From JACCSI01 sp035575715 (GTDB lineage: Bacteria > Acidobacteriota > Vicinamibacteria > Vicinamibacterales > UBA2999): a stretch of DNA of 64,000 nucleotides. Below the pieces are notes generated by a model, which was not told the origin of the DNA, did no database searches, and saw only the letters and a list, made by a program, of their open reading frames with translations. A program made the translations under genes and the position numbers. The DNA is taken from the NCBI GenBank assembly GCA_035575715.1, contig DATLXN010000014.1:62001-126000 (forward strand), written 5' to 3'. This document shows positions 1-9,900 of the stretch, in pieces; position 1 is the stretch's first letter; the number at the start of each line of letters is the position of its first letter.

Positions 1-1014
1 ATGGTGCGTGAGGAGCAGCTGGTCGAAGTGCGCGGCAAGGCCCGGGCCAATACCGAAGAGCGATTACTGGATCTGCTGTTGCCGCCGCGGCCGTTTGCGC
101 CAGATGAAGACGCCGCAGCGGTGCGCGAGGAAACCACGCGGACGCGCGAGCGATTGCGCGAGCAGCTGCGCGAGGGGCGTTTCGATGATCGGCTGGTCGA
201 AATCGAAGTGCGCGATAAAGGGTTTCCGTCGCTCGAGATTATCACTGGCGCCAACGTCGAAGAAGTCGAGTTCAACATCAAGGACATGATGCCCGGGCTC
301 TTCCAGAATCGGTCGAAGAAGAAGCGCGTGCCGGTCAAGGACGCCAATATCGCGCTGGCGCAGGAAGAGGAACACAAGCTGATCGACATGGACCAGGTGT
401 CGCGGGTGGCGGTTGACCGCGTGCAGCAGGCCGGCATCATCTTTCTCGACGAGATCGACAAAATCGCCGGCCGTGAAGGGGCGCAGGGTCCGGACGTCAG
501 CCGCGAAGGCGTGCAGCGCGACATCCTGCCGATCGTGGAAGGGACGACCGTGAACACCAAACACGGCATGGTCCGCACCGATCACATTTTGTTTATTGCG
601 GCGGGCGCGTTCCACGTCTCCAAGCCATCGGATCTGATCCCCGAGTTGCAGGGCCGCTTTCCGATTCGCGTCGAGCTCGAGCCGCTCGGCCAGGCCGAGT
701 TCGTGCGGATTCTCACCGAGCCGCGTAGTTCCCTGGTCAAGCAGTACATCGCGTTGATGGCCACCGAAGGCATCGACTTGTCGTTTGGCGACGATGCAAT
801 CGATCTGATTGCGGAGTTTGCGGCGACGGTCAACGAGCGCACCGAGAACATCGGCGCGCGGCGGCTGCACACCGTGATGGAACGGCTGCTCGATGAGATC
901 TCGTTCGAAGGACCGGAACTCGCGGAAAAATCGATTACCATTGACGCGGCCTACGTGCGCCGCATGCTGGCGGATATCGTCAAGAATCAAGATCTCTCGC
1001 GTTACATCCTGTGA
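1..1014 (+). CDS. hslU: ATP-dependent protease ATPase subunit HslU (5'-truncated by window edge)
   Basis: AAA+ unfoldase that feeds substrates to the HslV peptidase in the cytoplasm. The 337 visible residues lack the N-terminal Walker A segment, so the true start lies before the window and the ATG at base 1 is only an internal Met. Visible: the intermediate domain, Walker B IIFLDEID at about residues 146-153, the sensor segment around AAGAFH with LIPELQGRFPIRV, and the conserved C-terminal tail LSRYIL that docks into HslV. A family member is about 440 residues, so roughly 100 are missing. hslV would be expected just upstream. The stop overlaps the GTG of the next ORF. Confidence 0.95.
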   Translation: MVREEQLVEVRGKARANTEERLLDLLLPPRPFAPDEDAAAVREETTRTRERLREQLREGRFDDRLVEIEVRDKGFPSLEIITGANVEEVEFNIKDMMPGLFQNRSKKKRVPVKDANIALAQEEEHKLIDMDQVSRVAVDRVQQAGIIFLDEIDKIAGREGAQGPDVSREGVQRDILPIVEGTTVNTKHGMVRTDHILFIAAGAFHVSKPSDLIPELQGRFPIRVELEPLGQAEFVRILTEPRSSLVKQYIALMATEGIDLSFGDDAIDLIAEFAATVNERTENIGARRLHTVMERLLDEISFEGPELAEKSITIDAAYVRRMLADIVKNQDLSRYIL

Positions 1015-2411
1015 ATTGCGTCACATCGCGTTGGCCCAGTGTCCGACCCCGTGACGTGAGGCGAGTGCCACAACACCGAACCGGCCCGAACCCGTGGTGG
1101 GTAACTATCGCCATCATGGTGGTGCTGGGGGTGGGATGCGGCAAAAAGGGCGCGCCGCTGCCGCCACTGCAGCGGATCCCGGTGGCGCCGATCGACTTCG
1201 CCGTCACCCGCATCGAAAACGACGTGTTCGCGCGCTTGACCGTGCCCGCGGTCAATGTCGACGGTCTCGGTCCAGCCGACATCGCACGCATCGAGGTCTA
1301 CGCAATCACCGCCGATCGGGTGCCGCAGGTGATTGACCCCGAGGTGCTGCGGTCGCTGGCGACGCTGGTCGGCAGCGAGCCGGTTCGCCGTCCACTGCCG
1401 CCCTTACCGCCGGTCAAAGAGGGCATGCCCCCGTTGCCATTGCCGCCGCTTGGTCCCGGCGTCGATCAGGGCGCCATTGTCGTGATGCGCGAAACATTGG
1501 CTGCCGAGACCCGCATGCCAGTCGCCTTGCCAGCGATTGAAGACGCACGCGGCGTGCCGGTCGAGATCATCGATGTCCCCCGGGCGTTGATTGCCCCGAT
1601 CGATGGCGGCGGCGCACAGCGTTATTACTTCGCCACCGCGATTAGCCCGCGCGGCCGCTACGGCCCGCCGACGGCCCTGGTGCCCGTGCCATTGGGCGAG
1701 GTCAGCGCTGCGCCGTCGACGCCGGAGATCACTGTCGCCGAAACCAGCGTGACGGTGCGCTGGAAGCCGCCGGTTGATGCCCGCGGAGTTATTGAAGCGC
1801 CGGAAGAGGGCCTGCTGGCGTCGCGACCCACTGTCCCCGGCGCGCCGCCGACGACCTACGACGTCTACGAGGTGTCCCTCAACCAGACACCGGCGATGCC
1901 GACCGCCGCCAACGCGACACCAGGGATGCCGACCGTCGCCAGCGCGACACCAGGGATGCCGACCGCGTTGACTGCGGCGCCGATTGGCGGCCTGGAGTTT
2001 GTGCAGGACGGCATCACGCTTGGTGCCGAGCGTTGCTTTGTCGTTCGCGCCGTCGACATCATCAATGGCATTCACGTGCGTGGCCCCGCCTCGCCGATGG
2101 CATGTGCGCCGTTTACTGACACCTTCGCGCCCTTGCCACCCGGCAATCTAGACGTGGTCGCCGTTTCCGGCGCGATCAGTCTGATCTGGGAGGGCAGTAG
2201 TTCGGCCGACGTGGCCGGCTACCTGGTCTTGCGCGGGGATGGCCCGAGTGGGACACTGGCGCCGCTGACCAAAGAAATTATGCCGGCGACCGCGTTCCGC
2301 GACGAAGCGGTGAAGGCCGGGGCACGTTACATCTATGCGGTGGTGGCCGTCGATCGCGCCGGCAACCGCAGCGAAGAATCCAACCGACGCGAAGAGACTG
2401 CGCGGCAGTAG
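1011..2411 (+). CDS. Fibronectin type III-like lipoprotein
   Basis: Predicted outer-membrane or periplasmic lipoprotein of 466 residues. A hydrophobic stretch VTIAIMVVLGVGC ends at a lipobox with Cys43, followed by GKKGAPLPP. The rest looks like two or three beta-sandwich modules of FN3 type, for example around SVTVRWKPP and AISLIWEGS. An internal ATG at 1116 would leave too short a signal, so a start upstream such as the GTG at 1011 (overlapping the hslU stop) is preferred, although the Arg-rich residues 7-23 may not be translated. Residues about 290-320 are a degenerate 10-residue repeat (see repeat entry). Its partner and function are unknown. Confidence 0.75.
   Translation: MNCVTSRWPSVRPRDVRRVPQHRTGPNPWWVTIAIMVVLGVGCGKKGAPLPPLQRIPVAPIDFAVTRIENDVFARLTVPAVNVDGLGPADIARIEVYAITADRVPQVIDPEVLRSLATLVGSEPVRRPLPPLPPVKEGMPPLPLPPLGPGVDQGAIVVMRETLAAETRMPVALPAIEDARGVPVEIIDVPRALIAPIDGGGAQRYYFATAISPRGRYGPPTALVPVPLGEVSAAPSTPEITVAETSVTVRWKPPVDARGVIEAPEEGLLASRPTVPGAPPTTYDVYEVSLNQTPAMPTAANATPGMPTVASATPGMPTALTAAPIGGLEFVQDGITLGAERCFVVRAVDIINGIHVRGPASPMACAPFTDTFAPLPPGNLDVVAVSGAISLIWEGSSSADVAGYLVLRGDGPSGTLAPLTKEIMPATAFRDEAVKAGARYIYAVVAVDRAGNRSEESNRREETARQ
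1888..1974 (+). repeat. In-frame 30-bp tandem repeat within the FN3 lipoprotein gene
   Basis: About 2.5 copies of a 30-bp unit beginning GCGACACCAGGGATGCCGAC encode repeats of the type ATPGMPT plus three variable residues. Because the unit is a multiple of three, copy-number changes keep the frame. It looks like a flexible Pro/Ala linker between domains. Confidence 0.8.
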
Positions 2412-2466
2412 AGAGGCTCAAGTGCCAGGTCCAAAGTTCACACTTTGAACTTGCCAGGTTCACCAC
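2412..2466. repeat. Short intergenic repeat with inverted arms
   Basis: The gap holds two copies of TGCCAGGT flanking an inverted pair AAGTTCA/TGAACTT. The TGCCAGGT word recurs in other gaps of the window (about 50,130-50,180 and 55,600-55,650). No gene is visible. Confidence 0.6.
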
Positions 2467-3225
2467 ATGGATCGTATTTACCGGATTCGCCAGGGGATGG
2501 GTGGCCGTTACGCGCTGGAGCGTGATGGTGGGCTGTATTGGCTCGAAGGCCACATCTTCGGTGACTATCACGTCGGCATGCTGATTGAAGAGACCGGCCT
2601 GAAATTCGCGCCGCCGGTGCAACCATCCAAGATCATCGCGATCGGGTTGAATTACAAAGATCACGCGGCCGAGATGAACAAGAAGCTGCCGGTCGAACCG
2701 CTGGTCTTTTCCAAGCCGCCGTCGTCGGTCATTGGCGCGGACGATCCGATCCGGCTGCCGCAGTGGGCCGGTCGCATCGATCACGAAGCGGAACTGGCCG
2801 TCGTGATCGGCCGCCGGGCCTACAACGTCAAAGCCGAACGCGCGATGGATTACGTGCTGGGGCTGACCTGCATGAACGATGTCACGGCTCGCGATCTGCA
2901 GAATAAAGACGTGCAATACACGCGCGCCAAAGGCTTCGACACGTTTGGCCCGCTCGGCCCGTGCATCGCCGTCGGGCTCGACCCGTCCAATCTATCGATT
3001 GAGGGCTGGGTCAACGGCGACAAGCGCCAGTCGTCGCGGACCGATCAGTTAATCTTTTCGGTGCCCGAGCTGGTCGAGTTCGTGTCGCGCTTCTGCACGC
3101 TCGAACCCGGCGACGTCATCAGCACCGGCACGCCATCCGGTGTGGGCCCGCTCAAGCCGGGAGACCGGGTGATGGTCAAAATCGAGGGCATTGGCTCCCT
3201 CAGTAATCCCTGCGTAGAGGCGTGA
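2467..3225 (+). CDS. Fumarylacetoacetate hydrolase (FAH) family protein
   Basis: Cytosolic metal-dependent enzyme of 252 residues that would cleave C-C bonds in beta-diketo or 2-oxo acid substrates. Visible FAH hallmarks are LNYKDHA at about 61-67, the acidic metal-binding HEAEL around Glu107/Glu109, Asp138 in MNDVTARD, KGFDTFGPLGP, and STGTPSGVG near the C-terminus. Length fits the small single-domain FAH subgroup (hydroxyhepta-dienoate isomerase or acylpyruvase-like). It is followed after 84 bp by the acyl-CoA carboxylase genes, which fits organic-acid catabolism, but the substrate cannot be assigned. Confidence 0.88.
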   Translation: MDRIYRIRQGMGGRYALERDGGLYWLEGHIFGDYHVGMLIEETGLKFAPPVQPSKIIAIGLNYKDHAAEMNKKLPVEPLVFSKPPSSVIGADDPIRLPQWAGRIDHEAELAVVIGRRAYNVKAERAMDYVLGLTCMNDVTARDLQNKDVQYTRAKGFDTFGPLGPCIAVGLDPSNLSIEGWVNGDKRQSSRTDQLIFSVPELVEFVSRFCTLEPGDVISTGTPSGVGPLKPGDRVMVKIEGIGSLSNPCVEA

Positions 3226-3309
3226 ACGGACGAAGCACGGAACACGGAATCACGGAACGAGATTTTTCTCCGTGTTTCCGCGCTTCCGCGTACCGTACGT
3301 AATTGACTC
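3226..3309. repeat. Intergenic inverted repeat, possible terminator
   Basis: CGGAACACGGA near 3238-3248 pairs with TCCGTGTTTCCG near 3269-3280, allowing one bulge, around a loop containing ATTTTTC. It could be a stem-loop between the FAH gene and the carboxylase operon. There is no clean downstream T-tract. Confidence 0.45.
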
Positions 3310-4851
3310 ATGAACCCCATCGACAAGTTGCACGATCTCGAACGCCTCGCCGAGCAGGGTGGTGGCGAAGAACGCCTGCAGAAGCACCGCGCGCAGGGTA
3401 AGTTGACCGCGCGCGATCGCATGGAACAGCTGTTCGACCCGGGCACGTTCGAAGAAGTCGACAAGCTGGTGACGCATCGCTGCACCGACTTCGGGATGGC
3501 CAAGCAGATCATTCCCGGCGACGGCGTGATCAGCGGTCACGGGCTGGTGAACGGGCGTGTAGTCTACGGGTTCGCGCAGGACTTTACCGTGTTCGGCGGG
3601 TCACTGTCGGAGACCAACGCTGCCAAGATCACCAAGATCATGGACATGGCCATGCGCAACGGCGCGCCGATCGTTGGTCTCAATGACTCCGGCGGCGCCC
3701 GAATTCAGGAAGGCGTCGTCTCGCTCGGCGGGTATGCCGACATCTTTCTCAGGAACACGCTGGCGTCGGGCGTCGTGCCGCAGATCTCCGCGGTGATGGG
3801 CCCCTGTGCCGGCGGCGCGGTGTATTCGCCGGCGATCACCGACTTCATCATCATGGTGAAGAAGACCAGCTACATGTTCGTCACCGGTCCGGACGTCATC
3901 AAAACTGTCACTTACGAGGACGTCACCAAGGAAGAACTCGGCGGCGCGATGTCGCACAACGAACGCAGCGGCGTCGCCCATTTCGCCGTCGAAGACGACG
4001 CCGAGTGCCTGGCGATGATCCGCGAGCTGCTCTCGTTCATGCCGTCGAACAATCTCGATGACCCGCCGCGGCTCGAGACGCAAGACCCGATCGATCGCGA
4101 GATCGACGCGCTCGATTCGTTGATCCCATCGTCGCCGAATCAGCCGTACGACATGCTCGACCTGATTCATGCGATTGCCGACGACGGCTATTTCCTCGAA
4201 GTGCATGAGCACTACGCCAAGAACATCCTGGTCGGCTTTTCGCGATTGGGTGGTCGGTCGGTGGGCATCGTCGCCAATCAACCCGCGCATCTGGCCGGGA
4301 CCCTCGATATCAATGCCTCAGTCAAGGGCGCACGCTTCGTGCGTTTCTGCGACGCCTTCAACATTCCGCTGATCACGTTCGAAGATGTGCCCGGCTTTCT
4401 CCCGGGAACGGTGCAGGAGTACGGCGGCATCATTCGACACGGCGCCAAGTTGCTTTACGCATTCGCCGAAGCCACCGTGCCGAAGATCACCGTGATCACC
4501 CGTAAGGCCTACGGCGGTGCGTATTGCGTCATGGCGAGCAAGCACCTCCGTACCGACTTCAACTACGCGTGGCCAAGCGCAGAGATCGCCGTGATGGGAT
4601 CCGAGGGCGCGGTGAACATTCTGTGCAAGCGCGAGATCGACCAGGCGCCGGATCCCGCGGCTCTCCGCGCGCAGAGGGTCGCCGAGTTCCGCGACAAGTT
4701 TGCCACCCCATACATCGCGGCGGCGAAGGGCTACATCGACGAAGTGATCCTGCCGCGCGAGACGCGTCGCAAGCTGATTCAAGCGCTTGGCACCCTCGAC
4801 AATAAGCGCGAGAAGAACCCGCCCAAGAAACACGGGAATATTCCTCTCTAG
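3310..4851 (+). CDS. pccB: Acyl-CoA carboxylase carboxyltransferase (beta) subunit, propionyl-CoA type
   Basis: Carboxyltransferase that moves CO2 from carboxybiotin to an acyl-CoA, giving methylmalonyl-CoA if propionyl-CoA is the substrate. The 513-residue length is normal for PccB/MmdA. Visible: KLTARDR at about 31-37, the oxyanion-hole SGGARIQEGV at 127-136, MGPCAGGAVYSP at 163-174, FVTGPDVI, and a second crotonase-like half with FLPGTVQEYGGIIRHGAKLL and YGGAYCVM. It is followed by biotin carboxylase and a biotin carrier, so one operon would encode the whole complex. Acyl chain preference cannot be read safely from the sequence. Confidence 0.93.
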   Translation: MNPIDKLHDLERLAEQGGGEERLQKHRAQGKLTARDRMEQLFDPGTFEEVDKLVTHRCTDFGMAKQIIPGDGVISGHGLVNGRVVYGFAQDFTVFGGSLSETNAAKITKIMDMAMRNGAPIVGLNDSGGARIQEGVVSLGGYADIFLRNTLASGVVPQISAVMGPCAGGAVYSPAITDFIIMVKKTSYMFVTGPDVIKTVTYEDVTKEELGGAMSHNERSGVAHFAVEDDAECLAMIRELLSFMPSNNLDDPPRLETQDPIDREIDALDSLIPSSPNQPYDMLDLIHAIADDGYFLEVHEHYAKNILVGFSRLGGRSVGIVANQPAHLAGTLDINASVKGARFVRFCDAFNIPLITFEDVPGFLPGTVQEYGGIIRHGAKLLYAFAEATVPKITVITRKAYGGAYCVMASKHLRTDFNYAWPSAEIAVMGSEGAVNILCKREIDQAPDPAALRAQRVAEFRDKFATPYIAAAKGYIDEVILPRETRRKLIQALGTLDNKREKNPPKKHGNIPL

Positions 4852-4905
4852 GACCGCTTCGCGGTGGGACCACTCGTGGTGGGACCGCTCCGCGGATGTT
4901 AGAAT
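4852..4905. repeat. Three tandem mini-hairpins (GGACC-type intergenic repeat)
   Basis: Three consecutive 15-17 nt units, ACCGCTTCGCGGTGGG, ACCACTCGTGGTGGG and ACCGCTCCGCGG, each form a small self-complementary hairpin. Related words recur near 43,230-43,380 and 54,300-54,380. Confidence 0.7.
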
Positions 4906-4923
4906 TTGAGGGACCTTTCCTCT

Positions 4924-6432
4924 GTGAAAAAGATCCTCATTGCGAACCGCGGCGAAATTGCGGTCCGGGTCATACGCGCGTGTCGTGACATGGGCATTGC
5001 GACCGTCGCGGTCTATTCCGAGTGTGATCGCGCCGCGTTGCATGTGCGACTGGCCGACCAAGCGTGTCCGATTGGCCCGAATCCGCCGCGCGAAAGCTAC
5101 CTCCGGATCGACGCCATCGTCGCGGCCGCCACCCAGAGTGGGGCGGATGGGGTGCATCCGGGGTACGGCTTCCTCGCCGAGAACGAAGACTTCGCGGCCG
5201 CGTGTCGCGACGCGGGCTTGATTTTTATCGGGCCGACGCCGGAGGCGATTCGCCTGATGGGGAGTAAGACCGCGGCGCGGCAGGCGGCGATCCGCGCCGG
5301 CGTGCCGGTCGTGCCCGGAACCGCAGAGCCACTCGCCGACACCGTGTCGGACGCTGCGGTACTGAAGATCGCCGAAGGCATTGGCTACCCGCTGATGCTC
5401 AAGGCCGTTGCCGGCGGCGGCGGCAACGGCATGCGCATGGTCGCCAACGCCGCCGAACTGCCGAATGCGCTGCGCGCTGCTCGCTCTGAAGCGGCTTCGG
5501 CCTTTGGCGATTCCGCGATGTATCTCGAACGCCGCATCATGGCGTCGCGTCACATCGAGGTGCAACTGCTCGGCGACCACCACGGGACGGTGCTGCCCTT
5601 TGTCGAACGCGAATGTTCGTTGCAGCGTCGTCATCAAAAAATTGTCGAGGAAAGCCCGTCGCTCGCCGTGCCGTCAGGGACGCGTCGCGCGATGACCGCG
5701 GCCGCCGCCGCGGTCGCCAAAACGGTCAATTACACCAACGCCGGGACGATTGAATTTCTCCTCGACACCGACGGCCAGTTTTACTTTCTCGAGATGAACA
5801 CGCGTCTGCAAGTCGAGCATCCGATCACCGAAATGGTGACCGGCGTCGACTTGGTCGCGTGGCAGATCCGCATCGCGCGTGGCGAGAAATTAACCCTCGA
5901 CCCCGAATCGCTCCTCGCACCGCGCGGCCACGCCGTTGAGTGCCGGATCTACGCCGAGGATCCGGCACTCGGCTTCATGCCCTCGCCGGGGCGGATTACC
6001 GGTCTTCGCGTGCCGCACGGCCCTGGTGTCCGCGACGATAGCGGTGCCTACGAGGGCGGCGAGGCGCCCATTTTTTACGACCCGATGATCTCGAAATTGG
6101 TCACCTGGGGTGAATCGCGTCCGCACGCTCTCGCTCGGATGCGCCGCGCGCTTGCCGAGTACGAGGTGCGCGGTGTCCAGACAACAATCCCGTTCTTTCA
6201 ATGGCTCCTGCACGACGAGGATTTTCTGGCTGGCCGATTTGACACCGGCTTCATCGATCGCAAGCTGGGCGCCCGCAACGGCGAGCCACTGCAAGCCGCC
6301 ACGGCGTACCAGCAGGAGATGGCGGCGATTGCCGCTGCGCTGGCCCAGGTGCTCCGGCCCGCGCCCGCACCCGCGGCCAGTGAGGCCAGCAGCCGATGGA
6401 AAGGTCATGCGCGCAGCGAGGCATTGCGCTAG
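4924..6432 (+). CDS. accC: Biotin carboxylase subunit of acyl-CoA carboxylase
   Basis: ATP-grasp enzyme that carboxylates biotin on the carrier protein using bicarbonate. The GTG at 4924 gives the canonical start (V)KKILIANRGEIAVR and is preceded by GAGGGA at 4908-4913; an upstream TTG at 4906 would add six residues. Visible: HPGYGFLAEN, the glycine-rich ATP loop KAVAGGGGNGMR, ERECSLQRRHQK, and EMNTRLQVEHPITE, all biotin carboxylase signatures. At 502 residues it is the stand-alone form. The C-terminal Ala/Pro-rich tail is atypical. Sits between pccB and the biotin carrier. Confidence 0.95.
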   Translation: MKKILIANRGEIAVRVIRACRDMGIATVAVYSECDRAALHVRLADQACPIGPNPPRESYLRIDAIVAAATQSGADGVHPGYGFLAENEDFAAACRDAGLIFIGPTPEAIRLMGSKTAARQAAIRAGVPVVPGTAEPLADTVSDAAVLKIAEGIGYPLMLKAVAGGGGNGMRMVANAAELPNALRAARSEAASAFGDSAMYLERRIMASRHIEVQLLGDHHGTVLPFVERECSLQRRHQKIVEESPSLAVPSGTRRAMTAAAAAVAKTVNYTNAGTIEFLLDTDGQFYFLEMNTRLQVEHPITEMVTGVDLVAWQIRIARGEKLTLDPESLLAPRGHAVECRIYAEDPALGFMPSPGRITGLRVPHGPGVRDDSGAYEGGEAPIFYDPMISKLVTWGESRPHALARMRRALAEYEVRGVQTTIPFFQWLLHDEDFLAGRFDTGFIDRKLGARNGEPLQAATAYQQEMAAIAAALAQVLRPAPAPAASEASSRWKGHARSEALR

Positions 6433-6435
6433 CGC

Positions 6436-6957
6436 ATGAAATTGCAGTTTGACATCGCCGATCGGCTGCGCACGGTCGAGGTGACGCGGGACGGCCACGG
6501 CTTTCGCGTGCTGGTTGACGGCGTCCCCCGACTGATCGATGTCGTGCGCGTGCACGGCAATATCTGGTCGCTGTTGGTCCGCGATCACGGCGAGAGCACG
6601 GCTCGTAGCGTTGAGGCGGTCGTCGCGTCGCAGGCCGGGGTCGACACGGTCGATGTGCACATCGACGGCGTCAGTATTCCGGTCTTGATGCGCAACGGAC
6701 TCGGGCGCCGTTCACGTGATTCGGTGAGCGCCAAGGGCACCGGGCCGCAGCGGATTCTGGCGCCAATGCCAGGCAAGGTGGTGCGGATCCTGGTCAAGCC
6801 CGGCGACCAGGTGCAAACGCGCCAGGGCCTGATTGTTGTCGAGGCCATGAAGATGGAAAACGAACTGCGCGCCGCTCGCGACGGCCGCGTGCGCGAGGTG
6901 TTCGTGGTTGAGGGCCAGTCGGTCGAGTCGGGCACTCCGCTGGTCGTCGTGGAATAA
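6436..6957 (+). CDS. Biotin carboxyl carrier protein of acyl-CoA carboxylase
   Basis: 173-residue carrier whose lysine is biotinylated and shuttles carboxyl groups between the two preceding enzymes. The C-terminal lipoyl-type domain starts at ILAPMPGKV (about 107) and holds the biotinylation motif EAMKMEN with Lys139. The N-terminal 90 residues (VEVTRDGHGFRVLVDG) look like the small BC-CT mediator-like beta domain found in fused alpha subunits. It starts 3 bp after accC, so translation is probably coupled. Confidence 0.92.
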   Translation: MKLQFDIADRLRTVEVTRDGHGFRVLVDGVPRLIDVVRVHGNIWSLLVRDHGESTARSVEAVVASQAGVDTVDVHIDGVSIPVLMRNGLGRRSRDSVSAKGTGPQRILAPMPGKVVRILVKPGDQVQTRQGLIVVEAMKMENELRAARDGRVREVFVVEGQSVESGTPLVVVE

Positions 6958-6963
6958 CGCCGC

Positions 6964-9900
6964 GTGCTGAAGACGACCTACCGGAGGCTCCGTGCCATCG
7001 TCATCGTCCTCGCCATCATCGTCGCGGTGGTGGCCGTCTCGACACTGGCCGTCGATCTCGGGCCGGCGCTCAAGGGCCGGGCCGAGCGGGAGGGGTCGAA
7101 ATGGCTCGATCGCCCGATGCATATTGGCCGCCTCGGTGTGCAACTCGTGCGCGGGCGGTTCGTCATTGAGGATCTGCGCGTCGACGGGCTGACTCCCGAG
7201 TCGCGTCCGTGGCTGGTCGCCAAGCGCATCGAAGTGTCTCTGACCTGGCGGGCGCTGTTCGGGCGCGAGGTGCTGCTTGACACGATCGAGATGACCGATT
7301 GGAAGCTGGTCGTCGAGAGTTTTCCCAATGGGCGCCACAACTGGCCGCGTGTCAACGGGCCGCCGCGCGCGGCGCGCCGTCCCGGACCAGTGGTCACTAC
7401 CGTGCAGTACCTCCGCGCGACGCGCGGCGAGTTGGTCTTCGACGACTATGGCTCCAAGTGGGGCATCATCGCGCCAAATCTCGAGGTCACCGCCGGGAAG
7501 GTTTCTGGTTATGGCGGTCGCGCCGAATTTCATGGCGGCACCATCGACTTCGAGGCCTTCGAACCGATGTCCGCCGACATGGTCGCCAGCTTCAAGGTGC
7601 GCGACGGCAACATCATTTTTGATCGCATCGACTTGACAACCGATGGCGCACAGTCGGAGCTGACCGGTGTGGTCGAGGCCGCGCGCTGGCCGGAGATGAC
7701 CTATCAGATCAAATCGCACATCCAGTTCCCCCGGATGCGCGAGATCTTCTTCGCCAAGGACACCTTTGCGTTGCACGGCGAGGGCGACTTCACTGGCACC
7801 TTTCATCTATTCAAGGGCGGGCGTGAACTGAAAGGTAATTTCACGAGCGCTGAAGCCGGCATCAACGACTATCGCTTCGCCAATCTCGAAGGGTCGGTGG
7901 TGTGGGTGCCCGACCGCTTCGAGGTCACCCGCGCGACCTCGGAATTTGCTGGTGGCCAGACGCGCTTCACGCACCTGATGGCGCCGTTGGGCAAACCCGG
8001 TCAGCGCGCCCAGGCCACCTTCGAAGTTGACTACGACGATGTGGATCTCAACATCTTGTCGGAGTTTTATGAGTTGAAGGGCATCCGGCTGGCTGGGCGC
8101 GCCTCGGGTCACAACCGGCTCGAGTGGCCGCTCGGTTCCGGCGGCTTCCGTGAGCGGAGCGGAGCTGGCTCCATCTACGTCACGCCAACCGGCACGGTGC
8201 CGATGGGTCGCGACGTCACCGAGGCGCAGATCGCAGCCGCCGAGGCTCGCGTCGACGAGATGGGTCCGTTCAGCAATCACACGCCAGTCGCTCCCGTTGC
8301 CATTAGTGGCGCGCTCGACTACAGCTTTGACCGGGACGACGTGCGCATCACCAGCGGTGAGATCGCGACCGCTGAGACGTTCATCACCTTCAACGGGGCG
8401 ACCACCTTCCGTGGCGACACAGCCCACATCCCGTTTCATGTCACCAGCGCCAACTGGCAGGAGAGTGGCCGTTTTCTGGCGGGTTTAATGACTGCTTTTG
8501 GATCGCCGACGCGGGCCACCGAAATGGATGGCGCCGGGCAGTTCGACGGCGTGCTGGTCGGCGCCTTCCGCCGTCCGCGGATTGACGGCCACTTCCGCAC
8601 GCGCGCGATGCGTGCCTTCGACGTGGTGTGGGGCGACGCCGAAGGCGATGTGGTCATCGAGAACTCGTATGCCAATGTCAGCAAGGTGGTGATCACCCGC
8701 GGCAAAGCGCGCATTGATGCGTCAGGGTTGTTCTCGCTCGGGTTTCCACGCCGTGATCGCGGTGAAGAGATCAACGCGCGGATTCGCATCGAGAACCGAC
8801 CAGTCAGTGATCTCGCCGATGCCTTCGATCTCGAGGATTACCCGATCGAAGGCTTGCTGTCTGGAGAATTTCACGTCTACGGACCGTACACCCGGCCGTT
8901 CGGTTTTGGCCGGATGACGATCACCAACCTGACGGCCTACGACGAAAGGTTCGAGTCGGCCTCGGCGGGGCTTCGTTTCGAGGGCAACGGCGTCCGTCTC
9001 GACGCACTCGAGATCGTCAAAGGCACCGGCGGGATCACCGGCGCCGCCTACGTCGGCTGGAACGGCACCTATTCGTTCAACACGGATGGCCGCAATATCG
9101 CCGTCGAGTCGCTGGACCTGGCGACGTTTCCAGATACGCCGGCGCTGACCGGGATGATTGATTTTTCCGCGACCGGTAGCGGCACCTTTGAACAGCCGCG
9201 CTACGAGGTCACGGTCGCCGCGAACGATCTCTTCTTCGGGGACGAAGGCGTCGGTGAAGCGACGGCGCGACTGGCGATTCGCGACACACTGCTCACCTTC
9301 GAGTTGGAGGGCGCGTCACCGCGGTTGGCGCTGTCCGGCACCGGGCGAGTCGAACTGGATGACTACGGCGATGCGGAGTTGTCATTCCGGGTCAACGACA
9401 CCTCGCTGGATTCGTTCGCGCGCGTCTTCAAACCGGACCTCTCGCCGTACACCACGGCAGTCGCCAGTGGAACGATCCGCGTCGTCGGCGAACTCTACAA
9501 CCCTGAGGCGCTGCGCATTTCGACCTCGGTTGAGCAGCTCGACCTGCGCCTGGTCGATTACCAACTGCGCAATCAGGGGCCGATCGAGCTGGCCGCCGAC
9601 GGCAACACCCTGCGCATCGACAGCTTGCGCCTGGTCGGGGACGATACCGCGCTGGATGTGGTTGGCACGGTCGACATGAACACCCAGCGCTTGTCGCTGC
9701 AGGCCAATGGCGCGGCGAACCTGGCGGTGTTGCAGGGCTTCATGGCCGACCTTCGTAGTTCGGGCCGCGCGGACGTGTCGGCGCTGATTGGCGGCACCGC
9801 TGAACGGCCGGTGGTGTCCGGCCAGGCGATGCTGACGGCGGGGCGGTTGCGGCACTTCTCCTTTCCGCACGCGCTCGAAGATCTGACCGGCGTGGTGACG

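Noticed and set aside
64..990. Long antisense ORF opposite hslU (308 codons), and similar long ORFs opposite or out of frame with other genes
   Set aside because: Frame shadows of high-GC genes; their translations have no domain signatures while the opposite frame is a clear family member.
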